Notes under the pieces: model-generated | What the model saw: the letters and a program-made list of their open reading frames with translations, nothing else | The model's database searches: none | Told to the model about the DNA's origin: nothing | Shown: piece by piece, positions 1-6,935 of the stretch | Position numbering within the stretch: the first letter of the stretch is position 1 | How the letters are laid out: every line of letters begins with the position of its first letter | Program-made: the position numbers and the translations under genes | Assembly: GCA_943325435.2 (NCBI GenBank) | Contig: CALPPK020000015.1 | Span: 1 to 9,974, forward strand | Direction: 5' to 3' | Source: Bifidobacterium breve | GTDB taxonomy: Bacteria; Actinomycetota; Acidimicrobiia; Acidimicrobiales; Ilumatobacteraceae | DNA length: 9,974 bases

Positions 1-118
1 GAACAAAGGCTCCGCCTTTTCCGGGCTTCACATGTTGGAATTCAACAACGGTAAAGAGTCCGTTGTCGAGTTGGAGTGTGATTCCGTTTTTCAGATCGTT
101 CGTGGTGATCGCGGGCAT
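1..118 (-). CDS. efp: Elongation factor P, N-terminal part (cut by the window edge)
   Basis: The 39 visible codons encode the start of EF-P, the tRNA-shaped factor that binds between the P and E sites and rescues ribosomes stalled at proline runs. The protein begins [12 protein letters not shown] and reaches the loop [10 protein letters not shown], a hallmark of the KOW-like domain I. Lys34 at the loop tip is at the position that is post-translationally modified in many bacteria. The family is usually about 185-187 residues, so roughly the first fifth is present and the rest lies left of base 1. The ATG at 118 lies inside the end of the upstream peptidase gene, giving a 28-base overlap. It is preceded by an AAGGA six bases away, and the N-terminus matches the family start. 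A pepP-efp pair is usual in many bacteria. Identity is very secure despite the truncation. Confidence 0.95.
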   Translation of the reverse strand, partial: MPAITTNDLKNGITLQLDNGLFTVVEFQHVKPGKGGAFV

Positions 119-1179
119 GTGAGGTCCTTGGGGGTGTGCGTAAGAATTCGGCACGAATCGCCGGTGACAACGACCAGATCCTCGATCCGAACGCCGCCTA
201 CCCCACCACGATAGAGCCCAGGCTCCACTGTCACCACCTCATTGACACCAAGAACTGCTGTGCAACGGGGCGAAAGGATGGGTTGTTCGTGGATATACAG
301 GCCTATTCCGTGCCCAGTTCCATGAACGTACTCATGGTCGACGCCCTCTCGAAGGAACACTGCTCGCGCTGCCGCGTCTACTGCTGCGCCCAGAACTCCA
401 GCCTTCACCGTTGCAATTCCAGCCGACTCTGCCTCAAGCACCAAATCAAACATGCGCTGATATTCGACCGATACAGCCCCGACGCGAATAGTCCGAGTCA
501 TGTCACTTTTATACCCCTGCACCATTGCTCCGAAGTCAATGACGACTCCGTGACCATCTTCCACGATTGCATCAGATGGCTCGTGGTGAGGCCTCGCACC
601 AAGAGGCCCAGTTGCGACAATCGTTTCAAAAGCAACATCATCTGCACCGGCTTCGCGCATCAGATGATCGAGACGATTCCTGATTTGCTTCTCGGTCTTG
701 CCAACCAAACCATCTGCTACCACCATTGCTAAGGCATCATCAGCAATAAGTGCAGCAGACGCAATGAGGGATATCTCAGCTTCGTCTTTCACTCTGCGCA
801 AGTCGTCTAGTTGGGTTCGCTCATGGACAACCGTGCAGTGACTCTGCAGAACATTCATGAAATGAGCTGTCAGATGGGTGGGGTCAACCGCCACCGAAGA
901 AGCCCCAACAATGCGCGCAATCATTTCATCAGTTGAGACTTCCGGAATAACTCGCTCAATGTTCACTGTCGCACTCGAGGCCGCAGTCTCATCTACTGCA
1001 CGTTCAAAGTAACGCCCATCGACCAAAAGCCACGCTTCATGAGTTCCACGATGAACCACGAGCTGCGCAGTACCACCAGTAAAACCTGTGAGCCATCGGA
1101 TGTCTTCAACTCGAAGTACGAGAACAAACTCTGCACTTCCACTGTTGACGAGACGAGAAAGACGGCCCGAGACATTCAT
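91..1179 (-). CDS. pepP: M24B family Xaa-Pro aminopeptidase/dipeptidase
   Basis: This 362-residue metallopeptidase of the 'pita bread' fold probably removes N-terminal residues before proline, or splits Xaa-Pro dipeptides, in the cytoplasm. Residues 1 to about 130 form the creatinase-like N-terminal domain ([12 protein letters not shown] near 29-40, DGRYFERA near 54-61). The rest is the catalytic domain. All five dinuclear metal ligands can be read: Asp215 (VVIDFGA), Asp226 (YKSDMTRT), His290 (HGTGHGIGL), Glu319 (VTVEPGLY) and Glu333 (VRIEDLVV). The substrate-side histidines lie near 198-199 (ARPHHEPSD). The length is normal for the short actinobacterial form. Its ATG shares one base with the aroQ stop (TAATG), which suggests coupled translation, and its 3' end overlaps efp by 28 bases. 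Sequence alone does not separate aminopeptidase P from prolidase (pepQ), so the symbol is the less certain part. Confidence 0.93.
   Translation of the reverse strand: MNVSGRLSRLVNSGSAEFVLVLRVEDIRWLTGFTGGTAQLVVHRGTHEAWLLVDGRYFERAVDETAASSATVNIERVIPEVSTDEMIARIVGASSVAVDPTHLTAHFMNVLQSHCTVVHERTQLDDLRRVKDEAEISLIASAALIADDALAMVVADGLVGKTEKQIRNRLDHLMREAGADDVAFETIVATGPLGARPHHEPSDAIVEDGHGVVIDFGAMVQGYKSDMTRTIRVGAVSVEYQRMFDLVLEAESAGIATVKAGVLGAAVDAAARAVFLREGVDHEYVHGTGHGIGLYIHEQPILSPRCTAVLGVNEVVTVEPGLYRGGVGGVRIEDLVVVTGDSCRILTHTPKDLTCPRSPRTI
125..129 (-). promoter_or_regulatory. Ribosome binding site of efp inside the upstream peptidase gene
   Basis: On the minus strand this reads AAGGA, followed by CCTCAC and the ATG of efp at 118, a spacing of six bases. 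It is one of the clearest Shine-Dalgarno matches in the window. It lies wholly within the last codons of the M24B peptidase, so efp has its own initiation signal despite the overlap. This supports the ATG at 118 as the true start. Confidence 0.75.
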
Positions 1180-1622
1180 TACTGTGCAGCTAATTCCACC
1201 AACGCCTCAACAGCTAAGGCATAGCCCAGGCCACCAAAACCGGAAATTGTTCCGTTGACAACGGGCGACAAAACACTGACGTGACGAAACTGCTCGCGTG
1301 CACCGGGATTAGATAAATGCACTTCAATCACATTGCCTGGGTACGACTTCAAGGCATCGTGTACTGCCCATGAGTAATGAGTGAAAGCTCCGGCATTAAC
1401 AATGATGCCATCAGCGTTCGCCTTTGCCGCGTGTATAGCGTTCACCATCTCGCCTTCAGTATTGGTTTGAAGGTGCTTAACAACAATGCCGTGTGTAGCC
1501 GCAGCAGCAACCACTGTGGCTACATGGTCTGCCAAAGTTGCATGTCCGTACACCTCTGGCTCTCGCGTACCGAGAAGATTCAGATTTGGACCATGTAGAA
1601 GAAGGATGGACGACAAAGACAT
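1179..1622 (-). CDS. aroQ: 3-dehydroquinate dehydratase, type II
   Basis: This enzyme dehydrates 3-dehydroquinate to 3-dehydroshikimate, the third step of the shikimate pathway, as a small cytoplasmic protein that normally forms dodecamers. The family pattern is complete. GPNLNLLGTREPEVYG holds Asn13, Arg20 of the flexible lid and the catalytic Tyr25. QTNTEGE lies at 52-58 and NAGAFTH, with Asn76 and His82, at 76-82. EVHLSN holds the catalytic-pair His102, and REQFRH holds Arg113. I chose the ATG at 1622 (147 residues) because GGTGG lies five bases upstream and the N-terminus then matches the usual short leader. A GTG at 1631 would add three residues (VAD) and overlap the acetyltransferase stop by 8 bases, but has no clear ribosome site. 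With the ATG start there is one base between that stop and this gene. NAGAF replaces the usual NPGAY, a mild variation. Confidence 0.95.
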   Translation of the reverse strand: MSLSSILLLHGPNLNLLGTREPEVYGHATLADHVATVVAAAATHGIVVKHLQTNTEGEMVNAIHAAKANADGIIVNAGAFTHYSWAVHDALKSYPGNVIEVHLSNPGAREQFRHVSVLSPVVNGTISGFGGLGYALAVEALVELAAQ

Positions 1623-1623
1623 A

Positions 1624-2166
1624 TCAGCCACCGTACTCTGCCCAGGTTGCCTGATCGATGGAATAAACGATGTGGCGTTGCCCCCACCACCCTGGCGTAT
1701 TCGGATGATCGAAATCCAAGTCCCCGCGGCGCTTCATACCTATTCGCTTCATCACTGCCTCGCTCGGTGTATTGGTTTCAGTAGTAAACGAGAAAATCTC
1801 TGAGATGGCATGCTCTTCGAATCCGATTCGCAGTGATTCCTTCGCGGCCTCCGATGCATAACCCTTGCCCCATGCCCAGGGTGCGAGTCGCCAACCCACT
1901 TCAACACATGGAGAAAAAGTGGTTGCAAACGCTGCACGCGCCAAACCGGTGAATCCGGCAAAAGACCCCTCAATCTCTAGTACCCATAGACCGAAACCAT
2001 TTTCAATATGACCCTGCATCTGTCGTTCAACAAACCCAACACATTCCTCATGAGTCATAACCGATGGGAAAAATCTCATGACCTGAGGGTCTGCACACAT
2101 CCGAGAGAACGGATCGATATCGGCCTCCGCCCATTCGCGCATCATGAGTCGCTCAGTGCGATACAT
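1624..2166 (-). CDS. GNAT-family N-acetyltransferase, RimJ/RimL-like
   Basis: This 180-residue protein has the full GNAT fold of the RimJ/RimL-like (Acetyltransf_3) type and should transfer an acetyl group from acetyl-CoA to an amine. Its start is family-typical (TERLMMREW near 4-12). The acetyl-CoA pyrophosphate loop is seen in GWRLAPWAWGKGYASEA at 91-107, and the C-terminal signature NTPSEAVMKRIGMKRRG lies at 132-148, followed by DFDHP. There is no signal peptide or membrane segment, so it is cytoplasmic. The substrate cannot be told: relatives modify ribosomal protein N-termini, other proteins, antibiotics or small amines. It starts two bases after the aroB stop and ends one base before the preferred aroQ start, so it is fully embedded in the operon. 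Shikimate clusters normally have aroB and aroQ adjacent, so this looks like a lineage-specific insertion. Composition resembles its neighbours by eye, giving no sign of recent transfer. The family call is secure and the role is unknown. Confidence 0.9.
   Translation of the reverse strand: MYRTERLMMREWAEADIDPFSRMCADPQVMRFFPSVMTHEECVGFVERQMQGHIENGFGLWVLEIEGSFAGFTGLARAAFATTFSPCVEVGWRLAPWAWGKGYASEAAKESLRIGFEEHAISEIFSFTTETNTPSEAVMKRIGMKRRGDLDFDHPNTPGWWGQRHIVYSIDQATWAEYGG
1628..1632 (-). promoter_or_regulatory. Probable ribosome binding site deciding the aroQ start
   Basis: On the minus strand this reads GGTGG, five bases before the ATG at 1622, inside the last codons of the upstream acetyltransferase. 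It is a partial Shine-Dalgarno match. The competing GTG start at 1631 overlaps this site and has nothing comparable upstream. The evidence is modest. Confidence 0.45.
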
Positions 2167-2168
2167 AG

Positions 2169-3203
2169 TTACCCGAGGCGAGTGATGAGATCCGTGAGGG
2201 CTTCGCGAATCTTGGTGTCGGTTACACCCGACACCACTTCAAGACCAGTAGCAGAGTCAAGAACAAATGTGATCGAGTCGATTGCCTTCTTGTCGCGACC
2301 CATATCGACAATGAGTTGATCAGGAGTAATCCCATTTGGCAAAGCGTGACGCAAGCCGTACAGACCGTGCACAACTTCGTAGTGCTGATCAACACGAGCA
2401 GAATCAATACGCTCCATACGGTGCGCCAGATGCGCCGCGTACAAAAGACCAATTGCTACTGCCTCGCCGTGAGCGATAGAAAAATCAGTTGCAATCTCTA
2501 ACGCATGAGCCAACGTGTGGCCATAGTTGAGAAGTGCACGAACGCCGCCCTCACGTTCATCTGCCGACACGATGTCAGCCTTGATTCGCACACAACGAGC
2601 GATTCGATCAACCATGGATAACGAACTCAAGTCCTCGCGGACGATGAAGTGATACTTCGCCATCTCACCAAGCCCACAACGCATCTCTCGCTCAGGCAAT
2701 GTGTCGAGTGCATCCATTTCACACACAACACCATGTGGTTGCCAATATGCACCTACCAAGTTCTTGCCCTCAGCAATATTGACGCCAGTCTTACCACCAA
2801 CAGCAGCATCAATCATGGCCAACAATGAAGTCGCAACATGTACGACAGGAATACCTCGGTGATACGAGGCTGCGGCGAACCCTGCAACATCAGTGACCAT
2901 TCCGCCACCAACTGCAACTACAACATCTCCACGAGTAAGACCTGCTTGAGAGAATTCACGACACAAGCGCTCAATAGTGGAAAGTGTTTTGTGGCTTTCC
3001 CCTGCCCCAATAATGTGCGTTGAAACTTCAAGGTGTGCAAACGACGGGATGTACTTGGCTGGAATTCCGTCTTGAGTAACAATGGCCACTCGGCGAGCGG
3101 AAGTCGGAATCATGTTCTTGGCGTGAGACAAAACCCCGTGTCCAACCACAACCGAATACGAACGATCACCTAGATTGACGATTTCTTCAACTACATCACT
3201 CAT
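2169..3203 (-). CDS. aroB: 3-dehydroquinate synthase
   Basis: This enzyme converts DAHP to 3-dehydroquinate, the second step of the shikimate pathway, using NAD+ and a divalent metal. The NAD+ site is visible as GGGMVTDVAGF from 99 and the substrate region as GGKTGVN at 136-142 and GKNLVGAYWQP at 146-156. The metal ligands are Glu180 (GLGEMAK), His229 (NYGHT) and His245 (HGEAV). The length of 344 residues is normal. Two in-frame ATGs compete. The one at 3209 has AGGA only one base upstream, while the one at 3203 has it seven bases upstream, the proper spacing, so I chose 3203. The gene overlaps the aroK stop by 8 bases with this start (14 with the other). The aroK-aroB pairing is very common and fits co-translation of pathway enzymes. 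All key residues are present. Confidence 0.96.
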   Translation of the reverse strand: MSDVVEEIVNLGDRSYSVVVGHGVLSHAKNMIPTSARRVAIVTQDGIPAKYIPSFAHLEVSTHIIGAGESHKTLSTIERLCREFSQAGLTRGDVVVAVGGGMVTDVAGFAAASYHRGIPVVHVATSLLAMIDAAVGGKTGVNIAEGKNLVGAYWQPHGVVCEMDALDTLPEREMRCGLGEMAKYHFIVREDLSSLSMVDRIARCVRIKADIVSADEREGGVRALLNYGHTLAHALEIATDFSIAHGEAVAIGLLYAAHLAHRMERIDSARVDQHYEVVHGLYGLRHALPNGITPDQLIVDMGRDKKAIDSITFVLDSATGLEVVSGVTDTKIREALTDLITRLG

Positions 3204-3759
3204 GATCATTTCCTACAAATTCTTCTTGCTCGCCTAACGCATTTATCAATAAATCAACAACTGATTCAACACTTCGATCAGAAACATCAATCACTATGTC
3301 GGCGACTGAAGCATAGAGCGGACCGCGATCTTCGGACATCTGAGTCAGCGTTCCCATTCGGTCATTATCTAGAAGCGGACGATGAACACCTTTAGCGGTA
3401 CGTTCTGCGAGAACCTCTGGTCGAGCGTGTAGCCAAACAACCACAGCGTCACCCGAATTTCGCGCCTTATCGAGCATTGACCTGTTCTGCTCACGCACTA
3501 CAACTCCACCAGCACCAGCAATGACTGGACTTCCAGGCCTAGAGAGACACTCGCGCAACACTTCAGTTTCGAGTTCTCTAAAAACAGACTCACCTGACTC
3601 GGCAAATATCTCTCGAACAGTGCGACCATCCCGGCTTTCAATCAGTTTGTCTGTGTCGAGCAGTTCTGCATGGCGATGTTCAGCGAGCAATCTGGCCACC
3701 GTAGTTTTTCCCGTTCCCATAAGCCCAACGAGGACAATGCAGGGTTCTGAACGGGTCAC
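3196..3759 (-). CDS. aroK: Shikimate kinase
   Basis: This P-loop kinase phosphorylates shikimate to shikimate 3-phosphate with ATP, the fifth step of the pathway, in the cytoplasm. The Walker A motif GLMGTGKTT is at 12-20, with Lys18. The shikimate-binding acids are in DTD at 35-37, Arg61 is in FRELE, and the glycines of GAGG are at 82-85. The lid arginine is Arg127 (HRPLL), and Arg145 (RGPLY) sits where the family has its second substrate arginine. The length of 187 residues is slightly above the usual 165-180. The extra part is an acidic tail after the last helix that carries the ribosome site for aroB. It starts with GTG in a GTGA overlap with the aroC stop, a typical coupling arrangement. 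No key residue is missing. Confidence 0.95.
   Translation of the reverse strand: MTRSEPCIVLVGLMGTGKTTVARLLAEHRHAELLDTDKLIESRDGRTVREIFAESGESVFRELETEVLRECLSRPGSPVIAGAGGVVVREQNRSMLDKARNSGDAVVVWLHARPEVLAERTAKGVHRPLLDNDRMGTLTQMSEDRGPLYASVADIVIDVSDRSVESVVDLLINALGEQEEFVGNDHE
3210..3214 (-). promoter_or_regulatory. Ribosome binding site deciding the aroB start
   Basis: On the minus strand this reads AGGAA within GTAGGAA, just before ATGATCATG. The core AGGA is one base from the first ATG (3209) and seven bases from the second (3203). Only the second spacing suits ribosome binding, so this site argues for the shorter protein beginning MSDVVEEIV. It lies within the last codons of aroK. Confidence 0.65.
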
Positions 3760-4922
3760 GACTCTAGTGTTGCCCGAAATGACGTTGCGTTGCGAACGAA
3801 TTCGGAGAGCGAGTCTCCGCCGAACTTTCGTTGTGCTTCTGCTGCAAGTACAAGTGCAACCATCGTCTCGGCAATAACGCCTAGCGCTGGCACCGCAGTG
3901 ACATCAGTACGTTCTTTAAAACTGACGGTTTCTTCTTTTGTCACCGTGTCAACGGTCTTCAAGGTCGGCCGATTCAAAGTAGCTAATGGCTTCATGGCGG
4001 CGCGAACGATGAGTGGTTCACCCGTTGTGATTCCGCCTTCGGTGCCACCAGAACGATGACTTTCGCGCACGTACCGATGCTCTGTTGCATCCCATGAAAT
4101 TGGATCGTGAGCTTGACTGCCGCGCAATCCGGCTACTTCCCAACCATCACCAATTTCAACGCCCTTAACAGCCTGAATGCTCATGATTGCTTGTGCCAAC
4201 AATGCATCGATCTTGCGGTCCCAATGAACATGACTACCCAAACCGATAGGGACTCCGTGGGCAATCACTTCAACAATTCCGCCAAGCGAATCGCCTTCAC
4301 GCGCCGCCGCCTTAATGGCCGTGATCATTGCATCTTCGCCCGCTTTTGAAAAACAACGCACTTCAGAGGCATCAATTGCGGCCAGGTCAGCCATCGTGGG
4401 CAAAGTAATTGATGGGGCTGCAGCGTCTCCCATACGAACTACGTGACTAAGAACTCCGACACCCAGATGCGACAACAGTTGCTTGGCCAGGGCACCTGCA
4501 GCGACACGTGCAGCAGTCTCACGAGCACTTGCGCGTTCCAGCACATCACGTGCGTCTGTGAAACCGTACTTTTGCATTCCGACAAGATCGGCATGACCAG
4601 GGCGAGGTTGAGTAAGAGGAAACTCGGTAGCACCAGGCTCTGGAGACATTTCTGCATGCCACTTATCACTGCGGAACCATTCAGAGTTCTGAATCTCGAT
4701 TGAGACCGGCGAGCCAAGGGTGCGGCCATGTCGAACACCGCCTACAAGCGTTACGCGATCTTCTTCGAAGCGCTGACGTGGCCCTCTTCCGTAACCGAGA
4801 CGACGACGAGCCAATTCAGATTCGACGTGTTCGGCCAAAATGGGGAGGCCAGCAGGAAGACCCTCAACAATTACTGTGAGGGCGCGACCATGAGATTCAC
4901 CGGCTGTGAGGTACCTAAGCAC
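3756..4922 (-). CDS. aroC: Chorismate synthase
   Basis: This FMN-dependent enzyme converts EPSP to chorismate, the last step of the shikimate pathway and the branch point to aromatic amino acids and folate. The three family signatures are in order: GESHG at 8-12 followed by EGLPAG, RASARETAARVAAGA at 130-144, and RTDVTAVPALGVIAE at 338-352. The two catalytic histidines can be placed at His11 and His110 (PRPGHADL). SGGTEGGITTGEPL at 291-304 is the conserved flavin-side loop. The length of 388 residues is normal. It starts with GTG, ten bases after the aroE stop. This is the widest gap in the window and holds no clear ribosome site. The start is chosen because MLRYLTAGESHG matches the family N-terminus. 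It overlaps aroK by four bases (GTGA). Confidence 0.97.
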   Translation of the reverse strand: MLRYLTAGESHGRALTVIVEGLPAGLPILAEHVESELARRRLGYGRGPRQRFEEDRVTLVGGVRHGRTLGSPVSIEIQNSEWFRSDKWHAEMSPEPGATEFPLTQPRPGHADLVGMQKYGFTDARDVLERASARETAARVAAGALAKQLLSHLGVGVLSHVVRMGDAAAPSITLPTMADLAAIDASEVRCFSKAGEDAMITAIKAAAREGDSLGGIVEVIAHGVPIGLGSHVHWDRKIDALLAQAIMSIQAVKGVEIGDGWEVAGLRGSQAHDPISWDATEHRYVRESHRSGGTEGGITTGEPLIVRAAMKPLATLNRPTLKTVDTVTKEETVSFKERTDVTAVPALGVIAETMVALVLAAEAQRKFGGDSLSEFVRNATSFRATLES

Positions 4923-4932
4923 GGTTTTCAGA

Positions 4933-5763
4933 CTACTTGCGGCGAGCGGAAAGTTCCCGCTCTGCGGCTAATCGCATCGCCGATGCGTCTGAGAATTCAC
5001 CAAACCAGAGTTTTTGCTGGTGTCGAGCTTGATGAATAAGCATCCAAAGCCCATCAACGACTGTGGCACCGGTCTCACGAGCGGCGATGAGAAGCGAAGT
5101 TTCTAACGGCGAGTACACCGCATCAAGAACAGTGAGTTGGCCGTGTAGATGGACCGGATCGATCGGCAGATCTGAAGTGTTCATGCCGACAGACGTGGCG
5201 TTGATGAGGATTGATGCAGACGCAATGCTGCTTTGGTCCCCCACCGAAATAGACACTTCGTCTCCGAACCCTGAAAAAGAGTTGACGAGTTCCATTGCAT
5301 TCGACTGTGTTCGATTAACTACTACAACATGCGCTCCACGTCGCACCAATGCAAGCGCAATCGAACGAGCAGTACCACCAGCTCCGAGAAGCACCACTGT
5401 TGCGCCACGTAAACGCGCACTCCCCTGCTCGATTAGCGCATCACAACACCCGTCACCGTCGGTGTTATGGCCAATGGACCCAGTGGGGCCAAACGAAATG
5501 CAATTAACTGCATTCAAGAAGTCGGCATCAGGAGACACAAAATCCAGAAAATCAATGACCGCTTCCTTGAGAGGCATCGTGACCGATAGGCCCACTAGTC
5601 CAGCCAACTGAAGGCTCTCCATTGTTGATTCAACGTCACTGGCCCCGCATTCAACTGCCACGTATTCGCCATCACGCCGTGCCGCTACAAAGGCTGCATT
5701 ATGAATGGCTGGCGAAAGAGAATGCGAAATTGGAGAACCGATAACAGCAGCAATGGTGCTCAT
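4933..5763 (-). CDS. aroE: Shikimate dehydrogenase
   Basis: This enzyme reduces 3-dehydroshikimate to shikimate with NADPH, the fourth step of the pathway. The substrate serines are in HSLSPAIHNAAF (15-17). The catalytic Lys66 is in SVTMPLK and the catalytic Asp102 in NTDGDG, with Asn87 (AVNCIS) as a further substrate contact. The Rossmann loop is GAGGTA at 127-132. NRT at 150-152 marks preference for NADP over NAD. The C-terminal pattern GLWMLIHQA is complete. The length of 276 residues is normal. Ser60 replaces the Asn seen in the enterobacterial NVTxPxK motif, a variation I recall from other actinobacterial enzymes. The ATG overlaps the mltG stop by four bases (ATGA). Family paralogues such as quinate dehydrogenase exist, but placement with aroCKB makes the biosynthetic role by far the best reading. 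Confidence 0.95.
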   Translation of the reverse strand: MSTIAAVIGSPISHSLSPAIHNAAFVAARRDGEYVAVECGASDVESTMESLQLAGLVGLSVTMPLKEAVIDFLDFVSPDADFLNAVNCISFGPTGSIGHNTDGDGCCDALIEQGSARLRGATVVLLGAGGTARSIALALVRRGAHVVVVNRTQSNAMELVNSFSGFGDEVSISVGDQSSIASASILINATSVGMNTSDLPIDPVHLHGQLTVLDAVYSPLETSLLIAARETGATVVDGLWMLIHQARHQQKLWFGEFSDASAMRLAAERELSARRK

Positions 5764-6935
5764 GGAAGCAGCCCTGCAGTTTTAGATTTCTCAACATTCG
5801 CCAGATGCTGGTCGTACGTCGTTGCAAAAACGTGACCACCAGCTTCGTTGGCCAACACGTAATACAGATATTCACATTTCACACCTGCAGGTAATCCAAC
5901 GCATGCAGCATCAGTAGCCGGAGGCGCACCAAAAGGTGCCAAAGCTGCCTGAATTGAAGCTTTGCCTGGGTTTGCAATTGGAGTCGGTGGTAATCCTGCG
6001 TTGATGTACGTGTTGTACGGCGTGTCGGTGGCTTTCATCTCAGTCCATGTCATCGCAGGATCTTGGCCATATTTCACCGAAGCATCTATCTCCAGTTTCA
6101 TCTTCTTAGCCAACCGGTTGTAAATGACTTGGGCAATCTTTGATCGATCATCAGCAACTTTTGCCTCACGTTCAATCAACGAAGCAATAATCAAAACCTC
6201 ATACTGACTAAAACCTCTAGCTTTGGCTCCCGCTGCCAGATCAACCTGACGAGAAACTCGCTCCATCATGGATACCAAACGAGCAACCACTCGAGACTCC
6301 GTGTCATCTCCTGAAATTTGGTACGTATCAGGAAACAGTAAACCTTCTAGCGAACTCACGCTCTTTGGCCTCAATGTCGAAGCAGAATCTGGGCTGTTTG
6401 CAGCTGCCACAAAGTCTTCAGGTTTCATGAAGGTCATCTTCTCTGAAAGCCTCTGCGCCATCTGAGTCACTGTCATTCCTTCAGGAAATGTTACGGAGAT
6501 GAATGTCTGAGCTGGCGGGGTTGACAAAGCTTCAACTATGGAACCCGCATTGTCTCTTGGCTTCAACGCGTAGTACCCAGGCGTAAGAGCAATTGCCCCC
6601 TTGGTAGAGACATACCAACGAAAGATTGTTGCATTACTAATAACGCCGGCTTCTTCTAACCGAGAAGCAACAGCAGAAATGGTGTCACCCTCATTCACTG
6701 TAAAGTTCACCGCGACACCCGGCGCGCCTGATGGATTCAGAACTCGAACCGCCCACCAACCCATAGCCCCAAGCAACAGCACGCAAGAAGCAACCACGAT
6801 GACTACTGTGCGAGTCACTCCTCGCAGATGTCGTAATTCTGGAGGCGTTGATTCCAAAGCCTCTTCAGGCACATCGGACACTCGATCCCACGGGTCGTCA
6901 TGCCAGTTGTTCGGTAGTAGCGGGTCGCCTGTCAT
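5760..6935 (-). CDS. mltG: Endolytic murein transglycosylase MltG (YceG-like)
   Basis: This membrane-anchored lytic transglycosylase is thought to cut nascent glycan strands and so help terminate peptidoglycan chains. Residues 1-40 are an acidic, proline-containing cytoplasmic tail, and one transmembrane helix spans about 42-66. The part outside the membrane starts with a LysM-like segment (VNEGDTISAVASRL, about 80-93). The YceG catalytic core follows, with LEGLLFPDTY at 196-205, ASLIEREAK at 251-259 and LPPTPIANPGK at 315-325. Glu255 aligns with the catalytic glutamate of E. coli MltG (Glu218). The length of 391 residues is normal. Near the C-terminus, a segment with Cys345 and Cys354 sits before YLYYVL; these are the only cysteines outside the membrane. 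ATG overlaps the ruvX stop (ATGA), and its own stop overlaps aroE the same way. No strong ribosome site is seen. Confidence 0.94.
   Translation of the reverse strand: MTGDPLLPNNWHDDPWDRVSDVPEEALESTPPELRHLRGVTRTVVIVVASCVLLLGAMGWWAVRVLNPSGAPGVAVNFTVNEGDTISAVASRLEEAGVISNATIFRWYVSTKGAIALTPGYYALKPRDNAGSIVEALSTPPAQTFISVTFPEGMTVTQMAQRLSEKMTFMKPEDFVAAANSPDSASTLRPKSVSSLEGLLFPDTYQISGDDTESRVVARLVSMMERVSRQVDLAAGAKARGFSQYEVLIIASLIEREAKVADDRSKIAQVIYNRLAKKMKLEIDASVKYGQDPAMTWTEMKATDTPYNTYINAGLPPTPIANPGKASIQAALAPFGAPPATDAACVGLPAGVKCEYLYYVLANEAGGHVFATTYDQHLANVEKSKTAGLLP

Noticed and set aside
136..732. Open frame of 198 codons on the plus strand opposite the peptidase gene
   Set aside because: It is antisense to the catalytic domain of the M24B peptidase, and its product is rich in Cys and His with no family pattern. 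The metal-site codons on the minus strand explain the sequence.
4923..4932. Space between aroE and aroC as a possible terminator or promoter
   Set aside because: It is only ten bases, with no inverted repeat and no T-run, too short for either signal.
5063..5611. Open frame of 182 codons on the plus strand opposite aroE
   Set aside because: It lies wholly within aroE and lacks any recognisable motif. The minus-strand frame carries all shikimate dehydrogenase signatures.
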